This document shows positions 13,201 through 22,987 of a stretch of DNA of 64,000 nt, piece after piece. The notes beneath the pieces were generated by a model. The model had not been told where the DNA came from. It saw nothing but the letters and a program-made list of their open reading frames with translations, and made no database searches. The stretch covers positions 62,001 to 126,000 of the forward strand of contig CAWUHX010000089.1 in NCBI GenBank assembly GCA_963922205.1, given 5' to 3'. The translations under genes and the position numbers were made by a program. Within the stretch, counting starts at the first letter, position 1. Each line of letters opens with the position of its first letter. The DNA is from Romanomermis culicivorax. Its lineage: Eukaryota; Nematoda; Enoplea; Mermithida; Mermithidae.

Positions 13201-16167
13201 TCGCTGAGAATGGAGGACAATGCCATTCGTGGAATGGCTTACTGTAGGGGACCCGATTGTAAACCTAAATCCCCTATTTGGCCCTGACTCAAAGGGTTCA
13301 AGGGCTATTCTAACTGAGGGGATTCTCAAGGGGAAACCGGCTTAGGGAGGATTCCCACAAATATACCCTCAACAACAATAACCTCTGAGAAGACTCACCT
13401 AGTCCTCTTCTCAACTACTTGGTGTGGGAGTGACAGTTTCAAGGATGCGCGGATCCAGGGGACGAGGGGAGTGGGTGACAGCAATCCGATTCAGGTTCGG
13501 CACGGGGTGTGTACTGTACGCGGGTTGGTGAGTGATGCAAAACATTCCTCGAGGGGAGTGATGGGTGATTCCTAAGCAAAGGGCGATGGGGTAACTCCTA
13601 GGCATGGGATACCGTAATGTAAACGCAGTGAAGGCACTGAAGGAATATGCAAATTTATTAATATATCAGCGGCAGACGCAGTAATATATGTAAATTTATA
13701 AAATAAGTTTATGGACGTGGAGACGCAAGCTAAAAATGCAAGGGAACAATTAGGCCCAAAAATGAGTACAAAACTAATGAAACATGCCCTTTTAAAAGGC
13801 CCCGTAGACCTACAGTATGCCTTGGGTGGAGCTAACCACACCCAAGCTAACTTCTACAGCACAAATCACTGCAGAAGATGCCTATGGTCATATAGACATT
13901 TTCCAGTTCAAATACATTAAGCATTGGGGCGAGTTTCACTCTCCATGCTAAACATATGAACATCAATTAGAGAGAATCTCCAAACTAGTCATTTCACGTT
14001 GCGAAATGTTGCTAGTTTTTACTGATAAGAGGTGCACATTATGCTCCAATTATGGCCATAAGCTCGTAGAGCTTAGGTTACATACCATATTCTACATGCG
14101 CAATGGAAAAATAACAAAATGTAACGGAAATGAAAGCACAAAATGAAACAGAAACAAAATGCAAAAAGTACACAGAGAAAATTCATGTAAAAATATAATG
14201 AACAAAACACAAAATTAGGGGTAAGTAATTGTAAAACAGAAAGTGGCAAAGAGCATAAAGTAAAAACATGATGTGAATCACATGACGTTGGGCAAAATTC
14301 GTCGGCATGTGACAACAGTAAACATCACCGAAAATGTGTACATGTCCGAATACTTTTCAATTCTTTGACTTAGTCAGATATGTGAAATTCTTTGCTTAGA
14401 CAGCATTTTTTAAAGTTTTCATGTTACTTTTTTGGAATCAAGTTTGATTTGTTTAGAAAAATGGTCAAACTACAGCATCATTTCCATTTTTATGACGACT
14501 TTCTCTTCTCTCTTGCTCATTTTCCTTCATCATCTTCTCAATCATTGCTGGAAAAGTCAAATCTGCTGGGGGTCAGCCAGAATCTGCTGGGGGTCAACAA
14601 AAATCTGCTGGGTGTCAAACCCCCCCCCCCCAAACTCCCCAAAAACTTCTGAAAAATGCATGATTGACAAGTTTTGACCATGCACTCAGGAATTTTTCCA
14701 GTGAAGTTTTTCCTGTAATTTTATCACAGAGGTATTATTAATGACATTTTCGGAAATAGATTTTCAGGAGGATTGGAAATATCATGTATGGTCCGTTTTT
14801 ATGAAATGTTTGTAAATTGAAAATGGACAAAAAATGGACCGCCCTCAACGTCGTTTACACAAATCGTTTACTATAGGATTTTTGGCGTAAAAAATCATGA
14901 TGATCAGTTGAGCAGACTCTGTAAATTATAGAAATATAAAATGATACTTGCTTTCCAATTTCTTATTCACAAACATTTCCACAAAAAGAGACTATAGGTC
15001 CTGTTGTGATTACAATTTACAATGAAGATATGAATGTGGAAAAATTATTAATATGCAAAGAAGGTGTAAACACGTTTCGACGGCCTGATGTTGTCTTAGC
15101 AATAAGCTAAGTGCAATTAGCAGCTCCAAAAACGGTAAAAAACAAGAGTGCTCACAAATTTTTCAAGGAAGTTGTTATTCAGAGAGCAAAATTCGAAAGT
15201 AAAAAAGCGGCGTCGCGCGGTTAGGTACAACAAGGCACCGAAAAAAGCGGCGCCGCGCGGTACCGCGCAGTACCTCGCGGTGAAGTATTTCAGGGCCTTA
15301 AGTCATACTTGCATATGGACCTACCTACGTTTGCTTGAGGAGTACGTAGTACTTTTTGGAGGTACGTCAAGTACGTCAAGTGCCTCCAAAAAGTACAAGG
15401 AAATATATATTCGGCTTTATGCAAAATTTACGGGGATGGACAAAAAGATCAAACATATTTAATACAAGATTGGCTATTTAAGTAGGGTTTACTGTGGGAA
15501 AAAATTTGGAAAAAGGAGGTAGTACCAGTTTAGCTAAAATGTGGTCATTTTTAGAAATCAGTCGCCGAAAAAGCCGCCAGAGCCTTAAGGACGCTCTATA
15601 ATACAAAATATATTGTCGGAACTGGAGCCGATACCTTATGTAAGGAGAAGACAAATTTGTTACGTAAGCAAGACTGTAAATGAAGCATTCGTTTTTTATG
15701 TAATGCTTGTAAGCCGATGGAAAACGACAAAAATTAATTATGTCGTCAAAATCGTTTACATAAAGCCTTTACTGTAGAATTTTTCAATTAAAAACTTAGT
15801 TGGGTCTGTTTTAAAATTTTCGGTCATATGACCAGAAAATCGGAAAAATATGAAGCATTTCAAGAAAGACGGACTACAGACATTCAAATCAGATTTTTTC
15901 TCTTCAGATCCAGCTTCCGGTGGTTCTGACGATTGGGCTAAATTGAACGCCGGCATTAAATTCGTCTATTTGATTGAACTAAGGCCCGAGGATAACCGTT
16001 GGGACGGTTTTATTTTGACAGAAGATCAAATTTTGCCGACTGCTCGCGAAACGTGGGAGGGTATGAAATCGGTAGCCGACGCCGTCGTCAAATACGGTGT
16101 AGCTACTGATGAAAGTAAAATTTTAAACGACGATTTTGGCCAGTCTATTTTCGGCACAGTTGGATAG
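4201..16167 (+). CDS. Secreted M14A metallocarboxypeptidase (carboxypeptidase B-like), 11 exons
   Basis: Zinc carboxypeptidase that removes C-terminal residues from peptides; predicted as a secreted zymogen. Exons: 4201-4301, 4675-4762, 4823-4959, 5014-5137, 6313-6414, 6616-6720, 6977-7099, 7163-7246, 8374-8607, 15555-15639, 15908-16167. All phases join in frame to about 480 residues, normal for the family. Order: signal peptide (MVYFSFILSLIFVLS), propeptide (VLRLIPQSEDQLDIL), then the catalytic domain from FNLASYNSYDD. Zinc ligands are H and E of HAREW (exon 6) and H of TLHSY (exon 9). The general base is E of YLIELRP (exon 11). Substrate residues WRKNRS, NRNF and the Tyr before PASGGSDDW are present. 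D of GGSDDW corresponds to CPA residue 255, as in CPB. Intron 9 is 6.9 kb. The first ATG with a signal peptide was chosen. Confidence 0.9.
7304..8275 (+). repeat. 1 kb pyrimidine-rich tract in intron 8 of the carboxypeptidase
   Basis: For almost 1 kb the coding strand is dominated by T and C with few purines (runs such as ttttcttttctccg, ctcttctcttctctta). This creates long artefactual hydrophobic reading frames rich in Phe, Leu, Ser and Cys on the + strand and Lys/Glu/Arg-rich frames on the - strand. It is bounded by exon 8 (ends 7246) and exon 9 (starts 8374), so it is transcribed as intron. I interpret none of its frames as protein. Confidence 0.8.
8638..8709 (-). tRNA. tRNA-Pro (anticodon UGG)
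   Basis: A full cloverleaf reads on the minus strand. The acceptor stem is GGGTCGT with ACGACCC, the D-arm B-box A element is TGGTCTAGTGG, the anticodon stem-loop is CTCGCTTTGGGTGCGAG with anticodon TGG, and the T-arm is CCTGGGTTCGATTCCCAG-like. There is no intron. A T-run (Pol III terminator) follows just downstream at about 8630-8634 on the minus strand. The gene lies in intron 9 of the plus-strand carboxypeptidase, 30 bases after the exon 9 donor and antisense to it. Confidence 0.95.
9820..10440 (+). repeat. Two diverged direct repeats of about 220-260 bp
   Basis: The unit at about 9835-10080 and the unit at about 10190-10440 share ordered blocks: tcgaaccctaattt / tcgaaccctatttc, cacaacat..tgt, catatgtgaatc with aacccccagtttta-like text, tttcgcttcaaa, and caatttttcatgtaattttt. 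Spacing is about 355 bp. The array lies in intron 9 of the carboxypeptidase. A short tandem motif (actcaaggacttat, two copies) follows at 10447-10485. No coding content seen. Confidence 0.6.
10441..11730. other. Intron 9, mostly unassigned; one perfect hairpin
   Basis: No gene recognised. At about 11391-11422 an 11-bp perfect stem (gtctaaagtta / taactttagac) surrounds a short loop, next to a block starting ggggccggtttctcaaaaag that looks like a transposon end. The frames at 10868-11292 carry no motifs I know. Confidence 0.35.
11731..12850. mobile_element. Foldback-type element with about 215-bp inverted arms
   Basis: Bases 11731-11945 match the reverse complement of 12640-12850 over nearly the whole length: AACTAGTTTATTAGAAAATG at the outer end, then a ggcagaaaaaa..gaatat block, gggttaaagttg, gaattttcattctttctca, and catgtctgtgaaaaagtata at the inner end. 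The middle (about 11946-12640) holds a 140-codon minus-strand frame (11886-12308) overlapping a 132-codon plus-strand frame. Neither has a motif I recognise. Target duplication is unclear because the ends are themselves palindromic (actagt). The class is unknown; it is likely a non-autonomous DNA transposon in intron 9. Confidence 0.65.
12851..13990. other. GC-elevated block in intron 9, possible retroelement or transposon remnant
   Basis: Composition rises clearly between about 13030 and 13870 (runs such as ggggacgaggggagtgggtgac and gggttctgctgtag), unlike the AT-rich surroundings. A plus frame at 13030-13287 encodes 85 residues with several Cys and Pro but no family I know. No protease, RT, integrase or transposase motif was found, nor matching terminal repeats. 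I regard it as a foreign insertion of unknown type. Confidence 0.35.
14455..14645 (+). repeat. Dispersed repeat R2 with CTGCTGGGGGTCA tandem motif, copy 1
   Basis: Contains atggtcaaactacagcatca, then a ctctcttgctcattttcctt block, and three tandem copies of aaatCTGCTGGGGGTCA ending in a C-run. An inverted counterpart lies at about 32300-32475, including the same three-fold motif. A further single motif is at about 32745. It sits in intron 9. Confidence 0.65.
14646..15554. other. Intron 9, 3' part
   Basis: No exon recognised before 15555. A short high-GC patch at about 15205-15290 (gcggcgccgcgcggtaccgcg) stands out. A recurrent AT-rich motif (cgtttacac..aaatcgtttactatagga) near 14850-14885 recurs near 15740-15790, 18185-18260 and 46135-46180, suggesting a small dispersed element. 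Confidence 0.35.
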
Positions 16168-16214
16168 GTCCCGTCGATCACTTTTATTACTGTGTCTCAT
16201 TTCTTCGTCTAGTA

Positions 16215-16375
16215 AAGTCCCGTGTCTACGCATGCCCCACGTCACGGTTACGGTGGGCATGACCAATCAGATTGAGCCGTGAAATATCGATGTCAAATAT
16301 GATTGGTCACGTATTACGTTCATTTCATTGAAATATGATTGGTCACGTCTGCCGTCACCATGACATGGCGTAAGC
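16215..16375 (+). repeat. CCAAT-containing repeat just downstream of the carboxypeptidase
   Basis: It carries catgaccaatcagattg and two copies of aaatatgattggtcacgt within 150 bp. The reverse complement of the core of the foldback element at 63286-63692 shows the same ordered pieces (catgaccaatcagactg, then gaatatgattgg). The two are therefore copies of one family, here without the long inverted arms. Its position 50 bp after the stop codon places it in the likely 3'UTR. Confidence 0.55.
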
Positions 16376-19115
16376 GGTATTTATTGCGCCTGTAAATTCA
16401 GCCAACGTTCCTGATCCTAGTGGCCTGCACGTGCTGCAAGAACGCGGTCCGGTCCGTAAAAAGCCCGTTTTTAAACGTTTATGATGAAAAAATTACGATA
16501 ATACAAAGTATATGACTCCAAACGAAAGCGAATATTAGTCTATATATGAAAATATATCATAATATCATCAATTTTTCCAGAAGTGTTCATCTGCCATTAA
16601 TTTGTAATACTATGTCCTGCTGTGCTGAAACAACATTCACTCGGAGCACTGGAAGCTGCAATGATTATAATTTTCCATGTAATTTAATTTTACAGAATCT
16701 TTTTTGCAGTTCCAAATGCTTTTGAATTTTGCTGGCTTTTCTCATTTCGAAATGATTAAAACATCATTAGAATTGGACAAAGTCAGAAGATGTAGAAGAA
16801 TCTCCATTCTTTGTTGCCTGTCTGGAGATAGTTTCATCGAGGAGACCAATGCCCGGCTGAGCTGCAGTCTGCAGCTAAACTATAGTCTGTTTTTCTTAAA
16901 ATTCTTCCAAATAATGAATCTGGAAAGCAAGTACTATTATACATGTTCTGCATTCTCTGTCAAGTCTCACGTGATATGGAACTAAAAATTTGTGACAACG
17001 CTCCACAAACACTCAGAAATTTTTTGAATGAAAAACTATACAGTATATTCATGAAGAAGTTTTCAAGTGACCATACGTTTGTGTCATTTTTCATTTTAGA
17101 AGCATTTCATAAAAACGGACTATATAAACGTTATTCCCACTGTCCTTAAAAAGTTGCTCACCTGCAGCTCAAGTCGTACAACAAAACATATGAAGAAAGT
17201 TTGAGAAAAATATTGAGAGACTTTAAGAGCAATGTTATAACGCACATATTAAGCCATATCTCAGGTGCAGCTCAACTTTTCCAATTTATTTTGTGTGTAT
17301 GGTTTAAGCGGCATCTGTGCTGTACCTTAACGGTAATTTTTCAACATATAAAGTTGAGCTAAAGCATAAGCTGCAGGTTAGCTGTTACTCAAATGTCTCT
17401 GATGGAACCACCCTAGATTTTTGAATTCTGGTTGCATGTCTTCAATTTATTTTTGCATTTAACCCCTGCAAAATAATTGGATCGGCCGAAAAATTAATCT
17501 TTTATCCATGAAAGAGTGAAAAGATTAATGATTCAGTCTTCTAGAGTATCAAAATCTAAAATTTTTTGGCATTCTGCGCTAATATTAATAATTGCAAATC
17601 CAAGATGAGTTGTTTGCACCTAAATTTTTTGCAATCCTCTTTATGCTTTAGATAATTCGAAAATCGAAAAAATCGATATCTTTTTATGTAATATTACGAT
17701 TATCTAAACTAAAACTCAAAAAATTGATTTTTCTTAAGCTTTCGGTTCGCTCAAGAAATAAAATGTTCAACGACTTGGAGAAAATGACTGAAACAATTTT
17801 GACCTCCTTCTCCAAACAGCCAAAAGCTCCATTCGAAAATGTATGATCTCCATTTTCTGATGAACTAATCAGAAGAATTTGATCAGAAAAGACGCATTTT
17901 GGTAAGAAGAGTTTTCAGATCCGTCGCTGAAACAAAATGTGATGATGATAGCATTCAAATACTTGAACACACTTCGAATGTGATTGCAATAAAATTCTAG
18001 CAGATTTTAAATTAAGAAAACATGGATGTTTCTTGTATGTTCACTCGCAAACGTATATAGTTGTTTATGCTTTGTGGCTTTTGCCCGTGCAGGTCCCTGC
18101 CTAATGCCCTGATGTCATATGACTGATTTTTTGTTCCCACTTGTTAAAATTAAAGATTGTGAAAGTAGGCATACCTCACTCTGTTATTCTATACTCCGTT
18201 TTTTATAAAATGCTTGTCCATTTAAAAATTACAAAATCGTTTACAGGAAACTCTAACTGTAGGATTTTTATTGAGAAAGTTGGTACAGGTTAGAAGAATA
18301 ACCTGACAGATTACCAGTTCTATGTGACATGTGGTAGCAGAAAATCGTGGAAATATGAAGTACTTGTATTATTTGCTTCCTACAGTTTTCTTATTCAGAA
18401 ACAGCATTGTTTCAAATCGCTCTAAAGTTACTGTTGTTCATATATGTAACGGAGTTCGGAGGTCTGTAAGAAACGAGTGGGATCTGGTTGCCAAAATTCA
18501 GGGGTTCATTGATGTCAAAAAATCAACATTCTCGTCTCGAGTCGGGAAAATGATTCGAAAAATTTTGTTTGTAGTCTAAAAATCAATGAACCTCGACTCA
18601 TTACGCACAGATCCGAAAAATATACACATTGTTTGACCGTTTCTGTTCGAAAATGATCTTTTTCAACCCAAAGATATTTCTCAGATTTTCATTCCAAAGG
18701 GTTGAGGTCCTATTTCATAAACATGAGCACTGTTCATATAGACAAAAATTTTGTGACAAAAATGAACTCAAATGGGTTTCATGTTGGGGAACACCATGCA
18801 GTAAATCCTCAAATCATGCATTTCATGTTGCGTTTGATATCCCATATTATTGACCCAAGTAATTTATTTGCCTGCAGACTTCTTCGATGTGAAATTTGCA
18901 TGAATATATCAAACCATTGAAAGTTACTCTAAAATGTGGTCTAAAAATGGCCTGCCAAATACTGTTACTTCCCCTGAGATTCCAGTTCATTACGCGATAG
19001 AGAAACTAACTTTCTCTTTTAATTTTTAATCCAGCCATCTCTTGAATAAGCTGACTGATAGCTTCAATGCTTCTTGATGTTCACCGTTTATGACTGATAT
19101 TTTAATACTCATCAG
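16376..19115. other. Gap between main carboxypeptidase stop and ShKT exon
   Basis: No exon recognised on either strand. It contains a drifted inverted pair (cacctgcagctcaa near 17160 and caggtgcagctcaact near 17260, with an inverse ttgagctaaagcataagctgcag near 17350). If the ShKT exon is spliced from the carboxypeptidase, this is intron. Confidence 0.35.
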
Positions 19116-19291
19116 CCACGACAATTGCATCGACCGCTGATCCATCGGGTGCGAAGACACCCCGACAACAGTGTACCGACACCGAAGAACAGTGCCATTG
19201 GTGGATGAGCATTGGCGGTTGTACTATATGGCCCGACATGGACAAACGTTGCCCCCTATCATGCAAAGCATGCACCCCGTCAAGTAAATGA
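19116..19291 (+). CDS. ShKT-domain terminal exon (possible alternative last exon of the carboxypeptidase)
   Basis: After a good acceptor (ttttaatactcatcag) the exon encodes a Thr/Ser/Pro linker, then a complete six-cysteine ShKT domain and a TGA. Cys spacing is C-x6-C-x8-C-x9-C-x3-C-x2-C, with the domain's W after the second Cys, GGC, an M before the fourth Cys, and SCKAC. ShKT is a disulphide-rich interaction domain common in nematode secreted proteins, and known at the C-terminus of some M14 carboxypeptidases. The exon needs one base from the previous exon. A cryptic donor TACG|GTGTAG in carboxypeptidase exon 11 (after VADAVVKY) supplies exactly that phase, which would replace the normal C-terminal tail. 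It could instead belong to a separate gene whose 5' exons I cannot find. Confidence 0.7.
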
Positions 19292-22200
19292 TCTGAAGTG
19301 TTCCCTGTTTTTAATAACTTAATTTGTGTACAATGGCGAAAAACCGTGACTCACAGAGTAATAATTTTTGCCGTGTTTCTCACGTATTTTACGTTGTCTT
19401 TCTTCGTGTGTGTTCAGGGTGTTTCGAAGCATGCTTTTTCGTAGATGCTCGTTTGTGTGTACATTTTGAAGCGACTATTGATCGATGGTTGTGCATGTAT
19501 TTTTAGTCACATTGGTAGGCCGTTTTGTTTTTTTGAGTAAATTTTTGTACAATCATGTTTGTCCCACATGCACGAGCTGAATTTCTGGATCAGTTTATCT
19601 GCCGCTTCGTTTTAGAGCTTTTGGTGTTTACAGATTTTTCTGATTGGTGGAAAAATGTCACGAATCAGAAACTGTATGAATTGTCTTACAGATTCTTTCA
19701 CTTTTTTGTTTTTGTTTCTGTGAGTTTCCCTGAGCTCGGATTTCGAAAAATTCTAGTCAAGTGCAGGAAACAGTCTTTGCCATACATGTACACTACAGAA
19801 ATTTTTTAGGGAGTGTTAGACCCGATTTTTTTTTCAAAGGTACTCATAACTCAGTAAATTTTGATTAGACTACTTTAGGACACGATTTCAGAGGGATCCG
19901 ACCCTCTATTCCCTCAACCTATCATAAGTTAAAAATTAATGATATCTGAAAATGATATAGTTTGAGTAGTTTTACACGCTGATTATCGTGGCACCATTCA
20001 TTCCGCATAAAAAATAAATATACAATAAATATTCAAAACTCGCATAGCTACAGTACCCCAAAGTTTGTATTTTTTATCGTTTTTCAGTCTGTATACGTGT
20101 TTCGACATATTATCGTTCAGAAAAGACGTGGCTCTGTAGCCAATCTTTCATCACATGCAGAAGACAGAAGACCTAAATAGGCATGAAAACACTTTCTAAC
20201 CCCTTACTTTACACCTTTTATGCTATTTTAAAGTGTCAAAAAGGTAGTCGAAATGAAGCGAAAAAGTCATTCGCAGCTTCCACTAGGATGTCACGGATTT
20301 TTGTCTTTATTTCTTTAGCTAGTTATGTCGAACATATTGTTTTAAAATTTCAATCAGATTTACTTATCTTTTTGAGAGCTGCAGGTGTCCGCACATTCTG
20401 GAAGCTGATACAAAAATGCTGACTAATCCCACTAAAATTGTAATCAGTCAGATGCAGGAAGAATTGAAAACGGTTAGATTAGACCAATGGAAAGAAATAA
20501 TTTGAGTCGAATCAGTGGTAAAATTTCGTCGATCCATTTATAACGGTTTCGCGAGAAGAGGTGCAAAAACCCCTTTCTTCAGGAATTGAAGCTGCGAATT
20601 TTATGTCACAAAATAAGTGTCGGCTGTCTGACTCCCGCCTGGGTTTGTTGGGAAAATGTTTTACAATTGAAGGCATCCTGTTTCACGCTACGTGATGTTA
20701 GCCAGACAAAAATAGATTGAAACTTGAAAATGCAAAAAAAAGTCAATTGTCAAACTTTGGAAGAGCCGCGTGAATATTCTAGTTCAAGAAAAACAAATGA
20801 TACCATAAAAATCAGAGCACAAAACTGCCCAAAATATCTCATTTTGAGATATGATTAATTTTCAACTTATGAAGTTCTATCCTCTCAGAGATCGTCTTAA
20901 AACTTCATTTTTATATAATTCACAGTGTTCTCTTTTAGCTCCATAACAAAAAAATTAAACTTCTCTGATAATTTTCAACGTTTCTACGTAGTTTCCAAAT
21001 TTTATGATAATTAAAAATTTATATTTATTTTGCACTGAACTTTTTCAAAATTATATTTATTTTATGCTCAGTATATTTGTCTGTCACATTTATTTAGAAA
21101 AAAATCATTTCTTCATCTCGTGGTATAAAAACTTCAAAAAATGAAAACTCTGGGGGATCAGCCAGAGTTCTACCCCGTCAGGAACCCAAGCACACCTCAG
21201 AAGCATGTATGATCGTTGGGCACCTATATATAGTAACTATCTGAAAAACCATGCTGAAATTTATAAAAATCTTAGACGTAATACTGTTATCAGTAATTGC
21301 AACAGTCGAAGTTTCAGCAAACGCTGCCATACCAGAGATCACGAAATCAATTACGATAATCTTGAAATGATTGAAAAGAGTGATCATCAAGGAGTCTGCA
21401 TCATGAAGAACAAATCTGTTGAATGAAGTCAACGGGCCAGCCGTAATTTTCAACAGAAGTTTGGCTACGACATCGCTGTATCGATTATTTCAAAATAAGT
21501 CAAGTATAAGTCCCATTTGCTGAATTCGATGTGAATTGAGTTACTCTTCTTCAAAGTCAAAAGACTTAATATAAATGCATTTTTTCAAGGTTGTCTCATA
21601 AACTATTAATGACATGTCACATTTAAAAAGCACACAACGCTTTCGATGTGATAATGTTATAAAACAGATGAATAATCCAAAGTTCACAGAAATTTTCGTT
21701 ATGTTGATGAGGATTTCAATAATTCAATTTAAATTCTACAAGTTTTAACACCTGTTTTGAGTTTTCGTATTGATGTCCGAAAGATCTAACATACGCGGTT
21801 TGTGTGTTACACTTTCTTTAACATTGCACGACTAAAAAATCTGAATGGACGATAAAATTTTGACAGTTATTCTAGTTTTCGATACTCTAAATGTTCATGA
21901 CTGAATTAAAAAAATTCCATTTGATATTTTTCACCATTATTTTTACAATAAGGGGTTCATACTATTCTGAAAAAAAATTCTTGATCATTGTGCGGTATTT
22001 TCTACGTTTAGGCAAAAATTTGACGCCTCGCGTTTTGCATTTTTCTACTCAACACGTTTGTTTCCGAGAGAAATCATCGTGCGAAAATTGGCGTGTGAAC
22101 CACTGTCCGATCAGCAAGTTCAGATATTCCACACTTCCCCGATGCCGGTTCACGTGCAAACGTTGCTCATGAATTATATCCTCAAATTTGTTTTTCATCT

Positions 22201-22987
22201 GTTTTAATAGAACAAAATAAATGTCGATCCCGGAGCCGTTTTGGCCATAAAACTTGGCAAGCATGAAATATTTTCCAACCGTGAGTAGATCTCCACAGAA
22301 TCTACACGAAAGATCATTCAATTCAAAATGATAGATGCAGCGAAGACCGAAAATGTAGTTTCAATGTGGTACGCAATTTTCACCCAGTAAAAAACTTTGT
22401 ACTGTGGAAAAACGCAAGATTTTTTCATAGAAATGGGAGAGATTAACATCGTTGAAACAACATCATACTTATCCACTGCAAATTACGATAGAACTGTTTA
22501 GATACGGGAGTGCTACTTTAGAAATTTTGACCACCTAACCAGATTATCGAAGGAAATTTTCAGCTGTTCTATTTGCCGCTCACTGATGAACAAGTTCTTC
22601 AACTGATTACAGTAGCATGCGTACTTTTATTTCTGTGTTGAACTTACTTTCATGGATTGCTGCATCGATCACTCCAAAATAGGGGGAGATTAATCTCTCA
22701 TTCCTGTTTTATGAAAGCATACCTAGCTAATCTTAGCCAATTCGTTGAGTGAAAAATCTTACTCTTCCTCTTCAAAAGAATAACAAAGCGAACAATTTCG
22801 TTTGTAAGGTAAATCATGACATGGCGTCAAGTTGCGCAGGGGCCAACAACTGCTCTGCAAGAAATATTCTACCTTCTATAGTGTGTGAACTCGCTGAATT
22901 CGGCGCCTATTCTTGCATGCTCGTTTTTTACTCCAAAGAAACGTTAACCACCTCCAGTAAAATAATTTAATCGCCATTTCGCGAATT
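19292..22987. other. Convergent intergenic region, no gene recognised
   Basis: The region lies between the plus-strand ShKT exon and the minus-strand second carboxypeptidase. Small frames (for example 19555-19809 and 21178-21453) lack motifs. A tctgggggatcagccagagt sequence at about 21150 resembles the R2 motif. Repeat R1 copy B occupies about 22365-22690. I see nothing else that can be supported. Confidence 0.35.
22365..22690 (+). repeat. Dispersed repeat family R1, copy B
   Basis: Same ordered blocks as copies A and C: ggtacgcaattttcac, gaaaaacgca, tcatacttatccactg, cagctgttctatttgccgct and gattacagta. It is diverged by point changes and small indels. Confidence 0.6.

Noticed and set aside
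15148-15462. 104-codon plus frame rich in Lys/Arg/Ala
   Set aside because: The composition is driven by a short GC-rich repeat patch (gcggcgccgcgcgg) within intron 9; no family motif.
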